Assembly (NCBI GenBank): GCA_030490835.1
Contig: CM059977.1
Span: 14,355,399 to 14,419,398 of the forward strand
Length of the DNA stretch: 64,000 bases
Source of the DNA: Annona cherimola
Lineage: Eukaryota; Streptophyta; Magnoliopsida; Magnoliales; Annonaceae
Reading direction: 5' to 3'
This document shows, piece after piece, positions 47,865 through 58,999 of this stretch. The first letter of the stretch is position 1; each line of letters opens with the position of its first letter. A program made the position numbers and the translations under genes. Below the pieces are notes generated by a model, which saw nothing but the letters and a program-made list of their open reading frames with translations, had not been told where the DNA came from and did no database searches.

Positions 47865-48122
47865 CTAAAATTTTTCTATCTAAAACTTTTCACTTTTCAC
47901 AGTCATTATATTTTTTAATTATTTTTTTACATCTTCCTATATAATTATCCTGTTTTTCAAGCATTTTCACACAATTACTCGTGCAACTAACTTATATATT
48001 TTTAACTTTATTATCTTTTCTTCTCATCACTACTCTGTTCATATTATATGAGTTTTTCTCAATTCAAAACCTCTATGCCAAAAAATTTTCATCTAAAAAC
48101 TAATTACTTCCCAAACACACTA
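47865..48122. repeat. MITE of the GTGTTTGG family (copy 12, inverted)
   Basis: The interior is the complement of the family block (ACAATTACTCGTGCAACTAAC, then TCATCACTACTCTG) and the right end is CTTCCCAAACACAC. Confidence 0.6.
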
Positions 48123-48149
48123 TATAAACACACCTGCCCCGCATAAAAA

Positions 48150-49310
48150 TGAAAAAAAAATCAAAAAGATTGAAACGGAGACTCATCAAAGCTGGCTGCA
48201 ATTTACTTAAGTTGAGTTGCGGTCAGCTGCGTTGAAATCCTGTATTGAAATTATAATCAATAACGGTCAAAGTAAGTATGATAGTTACCTAATCTAGTAT
48301 ATGTGAGAACGCATCAGGTATGATAGGATCAGAGCACAAAGGCATCTATACAAATAATTCATATTCATAATTTGTAGAGTTACTGTCTAGATATTATAGG
48401 GGGACTTGTATATCTATGTAGATTTTTTTCCTAAATATTATTAGGGATGTGACATGCATAAAATGCAAAATATCAATGGTTCATCCTAACAAGCCTCATG
48501 TGTGTCCATCATATTAAAGAAAATTTTTACTTTCTTGCTAATTGTTAGAAAATAATGACCTTCACCAATCAAAAATTTCTGATTCTTACTAAAAATATTT
48601 TGCATTTTACCTTTAGCAAGGAACTCGAAAATAAATGTTTGTCGTTCTAAGTTTATCGTGTATGGGTTGCAGTGAAGATCCAAAGAAAACAAATTTTTAC
48701 TGTAAGAAAATAAGAACTAACTTTTTAGCAATACAATGTAAAATTCTTTATTAAAGGTTAACTTTTAGCAAGCAGCTTGCTGCTTTATTAATAGGATTTT
48801 TTTTAATCCCATAATCAAATAGCTAGCTAGCCAGCTTAAGGGTTCGAAAAATATGATATACAGCTGCGTACCTCGGTCCATTTTGCAATATTTCTCAATA
48901 TCAATGCATTTACAATGGTGAGACAGAGGGGATAGGGTTGTGAGACATCTCTATCCGAGTTGCCATACCTTCGTGGCCCACCTTTAACTTCCTCACCAAC
49001 CTGTACAAGCCAAGTGCAATGGTTTCTTTATTTAAAAACGAAGTGGGAATATATAGCAGCCTAACAAAAGATGAGATAGATGCTAATATTTCCGAGAAAA
49101 CAACACCTTTTGTCTTACAAGTAGCATAAACAATTAGGTGCCAAAGAAAGTAGGCAAAAAGATGTTACAAAAGAGGTTGGGGCTGCAATCATTCTTTCAT
49201 TTCTCATTCCATTTCAGGGGTAGTGTTCCTGTTAAATATACTCTGAAAAATCCTAGCTCCATGGCATGATGCAAATCATGCAATCTAGTTAATTTGACAC
49301 GCAAAATTTC
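48150..49310. other. Intergenic DNA, nothing recognised
   Basis: There are no supported genes. Short frames are present, for example 48486-48692 on minus, without a domain. Confidence 0.35.
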
Positions 49311-49336
49311 ACTTCTTAACTTCTATAGTTAATCGA

Positions 49337-49426
49337 GTCCGGTGCTGTGGCGCAACGGAAACTCATCCCCCGATCCAGGGATCGATTTCCTAAAACGGTG
49401 AAAATGACAATGGATCCAAAAAAAAA
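49337..49426 (+). mobile_element. Short tRNA-derived SINE with 17-bp target-site duplication
   Basis: The 90-bp insert starts GTCCGGTGCTGTGGCGCAAC, contains a box A-like TGTGGCGCAACGG and a box B-like GATCGATTTCC, and ends in A9. It is flanked by CTTCTATAGTTAATCGA (49320-49336) and CTTCCATAGTTAATCGA (49427-49443), a 17-bp duplication with one mismatch. The insert consists of little more than the tRNA-related head and the tail. Confidence 0.85.
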
Positions 49427-49905
49427 CTTCCATAGTTAATCGATGCCAAGAAAGGTGAGTGCATACATACCTATGATTCTATTCTATTTTATTTTATTTT
49501 AAGTTTTTTGTATAAACATTTATAAAATTATATACGACTAGGAAATCAGCATTTTGCAATGCATTTTTAACGAAAATTAGTACTTAGCATTTTTGTGATT
49601 AAATATACTACTTAACAAACTTAAATAATTGTTATCGCGATTAGTTTTTAATAAAGATGATGTAAAAGACATTACAAAAAATAATATTTTAGCAACATAG
49701 CTCGCTCTAAAAGTCTGACTTTTAGTGAAAATTTTAAAATATTGTTACGAAGAGTTAAAAGTTTTTTATGGTTGACTTATAGTAATTTAGCTTTAGTATC
49801 ATAATATAAATTTATGCATATAATGACAACATTTAACACTACTAAAAGTTCTTTTTTTTTGTAATGGTGCACGCGCGCGCGCGCACACATATATATATAT
49901 ATATA

Positions 49906-50307
49906 GAGGGGTGATCATTTCAGGCCGGATGCACGGGCCTGCTCCGTGCGTCCGGCCTGAAAACCTATTTTTTTTTATTTTTTTTTTATTTTTTTCATGG
50001 GTAAGTAAATCTAGGTGTATTAAATCTATAAAACAAGTTTTATCATTTTTGGATGTTTTTAAGTATTTTTTTTGTATTTTTAAACACAGTGGCATTTTCG
50101 TAAATTTCTGAAATCCAAAATTTACGAAAATGCCACTGTGTTTAAAAATCCAAAAAAAATACTTAAAAATATCCAAAAATGGTAAAACTTGTTTTATAGA
50201 TTTAATACACATATATTTACTTACCCATGAAAAAAAATAAAAAAAAAGGTTTTCAGGCCGGACGCACGGAGCAGCCTCGTGCGTCCGGCCTGAAATGATC
50301 TGGCCTC
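49906..50307. mobile_element. Near-perfect fold-back MITE
   Basis: Almost the whole 402-bp element is one inverted repeat: arms of about 200 and 190 bases around a centre at 50108-50117. The outer ends are GATCATTTCAGGCCGGATGC and the complement of GCGTCCGGCCTGAAATGATC. The arms adjoining the centre are CGTAAATTT and AAATTTACG. Near-identical protein-like frames appear on both strands because of this symmetry. (AT)n runs flank both sides, so the target was probably TA. The inner half resembles the Mutator-like MITE of 280-547, but the GC-rich ends are distinct. Confidence 0.85.
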
Positions 50308-50329
50308 ATATATATATATATATCAAATT

Positions 50330-51700
50330 TTTGCATATGTATATACATAGTTAAGGAGAAATAGAAAATATGTCAAAAGTTTCCAAAAGTTGCAAGCACA
50401 TCTAAGTATTTTGCCTAAAATTGAGGACATATCACTTCTGTCAAGATAAAGTTGCTAACCATTGAATTTTTTAAAGAAATAATGAAAATGCCCTCTAAAA
50501 TACTTGATGCAAATATGTATTAAATTGATTATTTTATTTTTATTAATCAAATATTTATGAATATTTTATTCTTTAAAGGTATATTTTTCTTTTGCAATGC
50601 CTTTCGCAATATTTGCAATAAAATAAATGACTAAGAATAATAATTTTATTTATTTAAAGGCATTGTTGTCATTTCTTTTACAAATTTAATGGTCAGCAAT
50701 ATCACCGTGATGTAAATGATACACTTGAAATTAGGGTGAATATCTTATATACCCACGAATTTTGCCCCTAATTTCCCTTATATTAAGGTCATTAGGGATA
50801 CGTTAGAGAGTTAATATTAGGGATACGTTAGAGAGGTCATTAACTCTTTGGAAAACAATGAATACATTATACCTTGAGCATATTTGTCATTTTATATGAG
50901 GGGCTAACGGCCCATTTAACAGATCCCTAAAGGCATGAGATCTAAGTGAAATTAGGATGAAAATCCGTAAGTATAAGAGAAATTTTTGAAAATTCATGTA
51001 TATAAATAGAATCGAGGGTAAATTTTATGGCTATATAAAGAATTTTCCTAAAAAATTATGTAAATATTTTTTTCGATTTTTAAAATAAATAGCACACTTA
51101 GCAATTTCATCTAAATGGTACATTCATGTACTTGTATGTTATTGGTTGCGACAGTGAAGTGGAAAGCTTACTTGGTGTAATATTCATTTCATTTTAAACT
51201 TATCATTTTTTCGCGAGAACCATGAAGACCACTATCCTTATAATATTACTTTTATTAGCTAATTAGAATTTAAATGATTGTTATTTTGATAAAAATTTCA
51301 CTAGGGTTGGCAAACTAAAGATCTCTATTTAATTTCTATATGGATTTTTTTTTGTGGATCGATGTAAATAATCTTGTTATCTTTCACCCACTTTAATATA
51401 TATTGTGACATGGCATTGTCTATGTATATACTCTTCTAGATCAACAGAAAACTTTTTGAGTATTTATCACATATATGCTAGGTACAAACGAAAAAGACTG
51501 GACGGAGATTTTTTTTTTTTTTTTTTTTGCAAGGTTCTCATTCAATGAACTAAAACCCGGTACGTATCATGACCATTTGTTGGCATTAATTTATATTTCT
51601 AAAAGAAGCAATTGATTTGTTGTTTTTAATGCAAAAAAGCTAAAACGTGCTTCAGTCCAGCCCTACTTAATTGATTTTTTTTTATGAAAAGTCCTACTTA
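50330..51700. repeat. AT-rich DNA with degraded TIR repeats
   Basis: Imperfect inverted blocks can be seen at about 50330-50745 (TTTTTAAAGAAATAATGAAAATGCC against AAAGGCATTGTTGTCATTTC) and 50740-51050 (AAATTAGGGTGAATATC against AAATTAGGATGAAAATCC in direct order). A T20 tract lies at 51509-51528. No gene is seen. Confidence 0.35.
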
Positions 51701-51707
51701 TCTAATT

Positions 51708-51939
51708 AAGTTTGTGGGCTTTTCTAAATATACTTATGCCCTAATCCTAAAAATACACATTGCTTTTTAAGATTTTCAAATATACTCTTTGCATTTAATC
51801 TCACGAATGCTCATCCTGTTAACGTTTATTAGGTAAGTTAATGGATCTTTATTTAAATGTTGGTTATATTTTCATAAATAATCAAAATATTCGAACATAA
51901 AATATTTAAATGTTGGTTATATTTAAATGTTGGTTATAT
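51708..51939. repeat. Left part of a TIR repeat interrupted by the L1 LINE
   Basis: GTAAGTTAATGGATCTTTA and TTTAAATGTTGGTTATATT match the uninterrupted copy at 14.9-15.4 kb. Next to the LINE junction, AAATGTTGGTTATATT is present three times, a local duplication at the 5' junction. The right part of the repeat resumes after the LINE tail at 54.78 kb. Confidence 0.65.
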
Positions 51940-54778
51940 TGGGCATGACGTCTTCTCGGTGTGCAAAGCTTTTATGGATGCTCGAACTCCGCCGCATCAA
52001 TGCCAACAACTCCAAGCACTCAACCACACCAACATTGTATTAATTCCAAAAAAGGTGAGTGCTGAAAAACTTGGGGATTTCCGCCCCATTAGTCTTTGTA
52101 ATGTTGTATACAAAATCTTGGCAAAGGTGTCGGCCAATCGTCTGAAAAGCTGCCTCCATGAAGTTACCTCCCCTCAACAGAGTGTGTTTGTCCCAGACCG
52201 CCTCATTATTGACAATATGTTGGTTGTTTATGAAGTCATTCACTCGCTTCGACGGAGAAGGGTGGGAAACAAGAAAGAATTGGCAGTGAAGTTGGATATG
52301 TCCAAAGCCTATGATTGGGTAGAATGGGATTTTCTGAGCGACGTGATGGTAGCCATGAATTTTGGTCCTGTGTGGATTAATTGGATTCAACGGTGTGTGC
52401 AGTCTGTCCGCTACCGGATCCTGGTGAATGGGCACAAAACTCCTCTCCTCACCCCATATAGGGGACTGCGACAGGGAGACCCACTTTCTCTATATCTCTT
52501 TCTTATTTGTGCGGAAGGTCTCTCTCTTCTTCTTTCCCAGGCACATCTCCACCGGTCGCTCCATGGTATCAGACTTTGTCCCAGGGAACCCACTCTCTCT
52601 CATCTTTTCTTTACTGATGACGCCCTCATCTTCATCAAGGCTACTGACTCCCAGGCGCGACATCTACTCTCCATTCTGCGAACTTATTGCGAATGCTCTT
52701 GACAAGTCATAAATATAAACAAGACGGCGCTCTTCTTTAGCTCCAATACCAACCCTGTTGTGAGGAGCTCTATTATTGGGGTGTTTGAATCGTGTGCTCA
52801 GGATTTCCACTCTTATTTGGGGCTGCCTATTTGGTTAGGGAGATCGAAAAAGGACATGTTTAGAGAATTAAAGGACCGTGTATGGCGGAAGGTTCAGGGG
52901 TGGAAGGGGCGACTTCTATTGTGGGGCGACAAGGAGATTCTTATCAAAGCTGTAGCACAAGCTATTCCTTTATACTCTATGAGTATTTTTCTCCTCCCCA
53001 AAAGCTTTTGTAATGAAATTACAGCATGCTAAGCAAAATTTGGTGGGGTGAGAGCGATGAGAGATGTAAGATGAGTTGGGTAGCGTGGAAAGATATGTGC
53101 AATACCAAGGCTGCTGGGGGTTTGGGCTTTCGTAACCTGATCTCTTTCAACTATGCATTGCTCGCCAAACAGGTGTGGCGGCTTGTTTCAAATACTAATT
53201 CCCTCTGTTACTCTGCTCTTAGGGCCAGATACTTTAGTCATGGAAATCTCTGGGATTGCACGGCGAAGCCAACGGATTCATTCACTTGGAGGAGCATCCT
53301 TAGGGCTAGAAATGTGATCCTTGGGGGGTGTCGGTGACGTATTGGCTCTGGGGACCGGGTGAATTTCTTTCATGACAGATGACTTCCTTCTCCACATTAC
53401 AAGGCCGGGCCTTTACCGGCACACATTCCCGACGACGCGAAGGTTAGTCTCTTCCGAAATGAACTGGATGGTCAATGGGAGGAAACCCTTGTTTTCCAAG
53501 CGGTTGGTGAGTCTGGGCGTGACATCATTTTTTCAAACCTGCTTCCAAATGGGGGAGAGGAGGATCTCTGTTTCTGGGAGCTGGAACCGGACGGACATTT
53601 CTCGGTAAAATCTGCATACAGGCTCCTCACACAGATATCGGAAAGGCCGTTGGCGGATGGCGAAGCCGACGGTGATCGAAATCAGGAGATATTCAAATTC
53701 ATCTGGAAAGTTAAACTCCCAAGCAAAATACCTATCTTTTGTTGGCGGTTTTTCCTGGATGCTCTCCCCACCCTTCTTAATATGCAGCGACATGGAATCA
53801 CAGTGGACACCTCATGCCTTTTCTGCAAGACGGCGACGGAAGACATATTTCATCTTTTTATCAACTACAATGCCACCCAGCCGGTTTATCAAAATATTGT
53901 GGGTGATCTGCTTCCCTCCGTACATGGCACCTCCATTGTGGATATCTTTCGGGCATTCATCACCACAAAACGCACGAATGTTTTTGTTCTCTTCCTCCTA
54001 TACTGTTGGTGTATCTGGTACTTGTGGAACCAACTCTGGGCGGATGACACCCCACCGGTGTTTTCGGATGTGAAGGAGTGGTGTATTAATTTCAGGGACC
54101 AGTATGGGGCTGCGATGGAGTTAAGGGGGTCAACTTTTTTTGATAAACTCATGGTTACTAGATGGACTAAACCTGTTGTGGGCACATTCAAGGTTAATAT
54201 TGACGGGCGAAGGAATCTCCACAACAACTGCACGGGGCTGGCGGTGGTCATCAGGGACTCTCATGGCTCCTTTGTTGCTGCAAAGGGATGGAACCGGCGT
54301 GAACTTCTGGATTCGCTGATTATGGAAGCCACTGCTCTGTGGCTGGGGGTGACGTGGGCCTTGGAAGGTCATTTCGATAACCTACAGGTGGAATCTGATT
54401 CGTTGATTCTTATTGTTTTTTTGGTTGGTGAACGCTCCATTCGGGCTCCGGTGGGTACGACTGTTTCACATATCCTGCAACTTGCCCTATAGGCCCACTC
54501 TCTGTCTTTTCACCACGTGCTACGGTCTAGGAACTTCGTGGCTCATCTTTTGGTTGATTTTGTGTTATCTCATTTTTTGCCTGAACAAGAATGGTGGGAT
54601 ACTCCACCTTTTTTTCTTCAGGAAAAACTCTGTACAGATAATTTTTTGGTAGTGTTATACGATGATAGCTCTATCCCTTCCACCTCTGGTCCTTTTCACT
54701 TTCAGAGGTTGGCAGGATAGGTGTTCATCTTTTAATAAAAAAAATTAATAATAATAATAATAATAAATTAAATTAAAT
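51940..54778 (+). mobile_element. 5'-truncated L1-type LINE with RT, zf-RVT and RNase H
   Basis: Homology starts abruptly at about 51940 inside the reverse transcriptase. Frame 51959-52702 holds DFRPISLCNVVYKILAK, VKLDMSKAYDWVEW, GLRQGDPLS and the catalytic FTDD box (usually FADD). A premature TGA ends it at 52702, though the same frame continues to 53032. A frameshift leads to 53026-53337 (GGLGFRNL, the usual C-terminal RT block). A zinc-finger region follows (IFCWRFFLDALPTL, CLFC, then H at DIFHLF), then an RNase H domain (NIDGRRN, MEATALWLG, ESDSL) up to 54492. The 3' end is an (AAT)n tail at about 54735-54778. Endonuclease and ORF1 are absent. The element is a non-autonomous fossil, much younger in look than the RTE LINE. 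Confidence 0.9.
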
Positions 54779-54965
54779 GGAAGGAAAATTAAATTAGGAT
54801 TTTATACATTTAGAGCTCTTGTGCAATTGAGATAGTGGTGAATTATAATATTCAAATCGTTCAACACAACCTTAAATTTAATGCACATATTGGTAATTTC
54901 ATATATAAGTTAATGGCGGGGCATTTGTAAGTTCTGAGTGATTCTTGAATTTTAGTACTTGTCGT
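54779..54965. repeat. Right part of the interrupted TIR repeat
   Basis: GGAAAATTAAATTAGGA, GTGGTGAATTATAATATT and ACCTTAAATTTAATGCACA match 15.14-15.25 kb in the same order. The far end is truncated relative to the other copy. Confidence 0.6.
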
Positions 54966-54969
54966 TCAG

Positions 54970-55700
54970 CTATGGGCCTGCATCAAATTAATTTTTAAAA
55001 AAATGTTTTTTCTTGTAATTATAATTAATAACCATATATCATTTTTTGTCATCATTCGTATTTTCAATCATTATACCCATATTTAGACAAGTATTTTAGC
55101 CATCACGTCTTAACTATTTTAGTTTCATAATATTCTGTATAAGTAATTCCGATTAAATCCGATTTGTATGGTGCGGATCAAGTCCCCAGGTGCTATCTTC
55201 GTATGTTTAGCACTTTCTGTCATTAAAAAAATCTTCTTGGTCACATTTTTCTCATAATTACGCTGTTTGAGATTTGAATATTAAAATAATGGTTTCAGCA
55301 TCACTACATTATTAGGATGCATGCATGCATTGAGTTGCATAGCAAATATGAGACAATTGTTACTCGAAAGCATGCCTGTGCAAAGCTATCGTTTCTGTTC
55401 TTTTGCTTGAAGCCATTGATTTATTCGATGACCCCCCAGCATTATTAATATTCAACGAAGAAAAGGCGAAGCTATTGATTAATTGGCAGGACAGTTGCCG
55501 GAAAAAGCTATTAGATTTTGGATAATTTACAATCTTTCGGTTGCCGGTACTGCATACATACAACTAACTGTTGTAATTGAAGACATTATGCTATGCTTGA
55601 TTCTAAGATATAAACTCATTTTGATACTAATTATTAAGAATCACCTATCAATTATATATAGTTCCAGAAACTAATTAGACCTTTAAAAAATGAAAACATT
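54970..55700. other. AT-rich intergenic DNA, nothing recognised
   Basis: No recognisable gene, terminal repeat or target duplication. Confidence 0.4.
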
Positions 55701-55730
55701 GCAACTCAAACATTTTTTTTAACCACCAGC

Positions 55731-55860
55731 TGGGGCGGTGCCCCAGTGGTCAGTGCCCATGGCTGCTTAAAGGATGGTGTTAATTGGAATCCTACAGGAT
55801 GCAGATTATTTGTTATTCCCTCTAGAGACGGGGTATTATAAATATCTCCGCTGAAAGTGG
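55731..55860 (+). mobile_element. Possible SINE remnant
   Basis: GGGGCGGTGCCCCAGTGGTC resembles a tRNA head with box A (TGCCCCAGTGGTC), and TTAATTGGAATCC about 35 bases later resembles a degraded box B. There is no poly(A) tail or target duplication, so this may be coincidence. Confidence 0.4.
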
Positions 55861-56184
55861 AAGTATTTTCAGAAAAATTCTTTCATTGTGTGAGGATTGT
55901 AAATGTGCTTAATTATAATATTAGTTTTCGTAATATATAAAATATCATCAAAAGATATGTTTTTAGCAAAATTCCTAGCATTTGATGTCGGCAATAAACA
56001 ACCCTATAATATATATATATATATGATGTGGAATATAATAAATGGAATATAATAAATGGAGTGAATGTTACATCAACCATTAACACATTAAAAATGAATA
56101 CTGTCACGTAGAATAAGGATTTCATAGAAGCATTTCTACATATAGTATGATTATATGCAATATATTATACATATCCTTAACACA

Positions 56185-56485
56185 TAATATTTATTTTTTA
56201 ATTTTATTTATTTTTAATTTTTCTTCATAAATATATTTTCCTAAGTGTATTTAATTCATATACTAAAATTTTCCATTTTAATACTCTAATATATTTCTTT
56301 TTTAAAAAAAATTAAGTTTTTTTTAAAGAGTGAAAAATGACTTACCTTCCACTAAAATTGATGATTTTTAAAAATAAAAAATAAATATGTAAAAGTACCG
56401 TGAAACGTCAAAACTTAATACATGGATTAAATATACTTAAGAAAATATGTTTATGAATAAAAAATTAAAAATAAATAAATTTAAA
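56185..56485. repeat. Copy of the Mutator-like MITE family
   Basis: The halves are complementary: CCTAAGTGTATTTAATTCATA on the left and GGATTAAATATACTTAAG on the right, with a short unrelated centre. It resembles the element at 280-547 but its GC-rich ends are lost. Confidence 0.5.
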
Positions 56486-56489
56486 ATTT

Positions 56490-57144
56490 TAAAAATGAAT
56501 ATTATAAGTTAAGCACGCGTACAATATATTGTATATCATCGTGACTGTATGTATATATAGATACATGCAAACAATCATGCGATACACGTGCCAAACTGGA
56601 GACTCATGAGAGGCAAACGCTAAAGCAATGCTTTTAACAGCTGTGTTTATGGGCGCGTGCAGCGCAAGGTAGGATAGAAAGTACAATTTGCATGAATGTC
56701 ATCAGTACTTCGATAACATGCGCATGCTCGTGTTTAGGTGATCCAAATAACGCAACTGATCGGGATTAGAAGATTTTCAAATGGAAATCAATTAATGTTC
56801 TTCTTCTTGAAAGCCGAGGAGCGGAGGACGCCGACGCTGCGACGGTAATTAAATAAACAAGTTGGGAAGGAGGAGTCAATGAAGGGAAATCCGGGACAAC
56901 GAAGAACGGGAGAACTTTCTGGGTTTTGTTTATACCAGATGAGACTATCAAATCAACGGTCTGGATCAAGCGAAACGATCTAATTGCGCGAGCGAGAATC
57001 TCAGGCAACATCGATGATGGCAATGGTAGCGGAAGGCAGGCGCGGTCAATGATGAAATGACCTTGATGTTGGGTTAAACATAAACAAGTACAAAGGGTAA
57101 TGAGGAGGGAAGAGATCTCGAATCCCCACCTCACATCCGTGTTC
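56490..57144. other. GC-richer stretch with an unassigned frame
   Basis: A minus frame of 122 codons at 56766-57134 has no domain I know and a composition like translated antisense. The stretch could be gene debris. No call. Confidence 0.3.
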
Positions 57145-57156
57145 GTTTAGTTGGAT

Positions 57157-57160
<4 letters not shown>

Positions 57161-57192
<32 letters not shown>

Positions 57193-57198
57193 ATGAAA
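57161..57198 (-). mobile_element. Near-empty retroposon insertion with 16-bp target-site duplication
   Basis: The 38-base insert consists of T31 followed by GATGAAA on plus, that is TTTCATC plus a poly(A) on minus. GTTTAGTTGGATTCTT flanks it on both sides, at 57145-57160 and 57199-57214, without a mismatch. Target-primed reverse transcription that stopped almost immediately explains all parts. The source element cannot be told from seven bases. Confidence 0.8.
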
Positions 57199-57214
57199 GT
57201 TTAGTTGGATTCTT

Positions 57215-58515
57215 AGGTTGCTTAGTTTTAGCTTTCCGAAAAGACGAGCCACTGCCAACCATGCTCATGCAAATTTCTTCACTTCTTTTATTGTATCTAG
57301 GCCACCGGTACTCCATAAGTCCATGCACCTTTTCCTTGTCTTGGACCTACCTCTCTTTTTCTCGGTCTTGGTTGGTTCCCCTCGACCATATACGAGCTTC
57401 AGCTGACAGTTCTTGGGGAAGAAAACATATATAAAAGAAATTTCGAATAAATAAATGGCTCGCTTTAAAAAAGGCGCTTATTTACTGCCTTTCTTGGTAA
57501 TTTCTTGTTACTGGTTATAAGAAATGAAGACGAATTCAATTGTCCAACCTGATTCAGTGGCAGTATTTTATTTTATAATAGGTTTAGTAAATTGCAGGCT
57601 GCAGCAGCAACTCATTCCCATATATCCTTCAGGGCCAGCCAACTGGACATGGAAAATGCCAGCTAGTACGATTCAGTGCTACCAGTACTAGGCGCACTGA
57701 AATCTTGGTGCTGCCCATTAGTCTTTAGCCCATATTATATTTTATAAATTATTTGAATCTAGACCGTAAAAGTGTGAGTTTTCTAGAGTATACAAATTCA
57801 TTGTCTTTTTTTTTTTTAATATATATATATATAGAACATCTTGCTAGACATTTGTTTTACCTAATAGATTTTTTCCTCGTAGGTAAGTAATTAAATAAAT
57901 CTTACTTTTAAGTGGTTTTTATACTGACGGAAATAGGTTTAGATAATATTTACTTTGTATATGCGCCGTGTTTTATTTTTTAAATATCGAAGTCAGCCCT
58001 GAGTTTTCAATTGAAATGAACGCCGAGACTGTACACCCCTCCGGCAGAACCAGAGGTCCAGAACTCGCAAAGGTGGACCGTGGACGTAAGGCCACCGGGG
58101 CTTGGAAATCTGATCTGATTAGTTGGCATGGAATTCGAGAGCGCTTGACTAAGTAAATCGCTTGCGTGGGTGTTCGGACTATGGTTTGGAGATGTTTTTA
58201 TTAAAATATTCATGAATAAATGACATTTTAAACAACTTTTGGAATTAAATTAGTCCAAAATTGCACACAAATGATATTTCCACGCTCCCCTTTTAGTCTT
58301 TTATACAACTTTTTTTAGCGTTTGTTTGGTAACTATTGCAGGGAGCGAAGTGGGGAGGATAAAATATTTTTACTAAACGTAAGAGTAATGTAATATACAT
58401 AAGTGCACTATGAATAAATATACTATTCGTGAAAATAACTGTAATATACAAGTAAAAAGGCATTTGATCGTCACCATTTGTCAGAAATGCCAACATTTCA
58501 TACCGGTCATAAAAC
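57215..58515. other. Intergenic DNA, no gene supported
   Basis: Short frames exist at 57218-57406 and 57968-58156 on plus without recognisable domains. A T9-rich tract and a short (TA)n lie near 57810-57830. Confidence 0.35.
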
Positions 58516-58519
58516 CCAA

Positions 58520-58740
58520 TTGCTTGTATTTTTAAATTTTTATTTTTCAAAACTATAATCTAGATGTATATTATACATAAATAATGATTGTACCATTTTT
58601 GAATATATTTATATATTTTAAAAATTATATATAAAGGTATTGCAAACATTTTCACAAGTTAAAAATGACCAAAATAGCCTTGTGCTTAAAATTCAAAAAT
58701 ATATAAACACATTTAAAAATGATCAATTTTAATTTATACA
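58520..58740. repeat. Copy of the Mutator-like MITE family
   Basis: GATTGTACCATTTTTGAATATA and its complement region AAAATGATCAATTTTAATTTATAC flank a centre near 58635. The ends are eroded. Confidence 0.5.
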
Positions 58741-58744
58741 TAAT

Positions 58745-58998
58745 GACTGATAAAAATTTTAATAAAAAGATTTTTGTATAATAGTTTTTGAAATGTAAGA
58801 AAATAATACAATATAACAGAGACAATGATGATGAGAAAAATAAAGTTAAATTAAATATGTTAGTTATATAGATAGTTGTGTATAAATAATTAAAAATAAG
58901 ATGTTTGTATAGAAATATGTGAATAATCGATTAAAAATAGAATAATTATGGAAATTGGCATGTTTTAGTTTGAAAATTTTATGTATAAAGAACCCCAC
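58745..58998. repeat. MITE of the GTGTTTGG family (copy 13)
   Basis: The interior matches the family (AATGATGATGAGAAAAATAAAG, TTAAATATGTTAGTTATATAG). Both termini are degraded. Confidence 0.55.
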
Positions 58999-58999
58999 A

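Noticed and set aside
49799..50212. 137-codon minus frame and a 66-codon plus frame with the same peptide words
   Set aside because: They mirror one another because the region is a palindromic MITE; neither is a gene.
52040..52593. Minus-strand frames opposite the L1 reverse transcriptase
   Set aside because: Antisense shadows of the LINE coding strand.
56766..57134. 122-codon minus-strand frame
   Set aside because: No recognisable family; it begins next to the poly(T) insertion and lacks a plausible promoter or partner exon.
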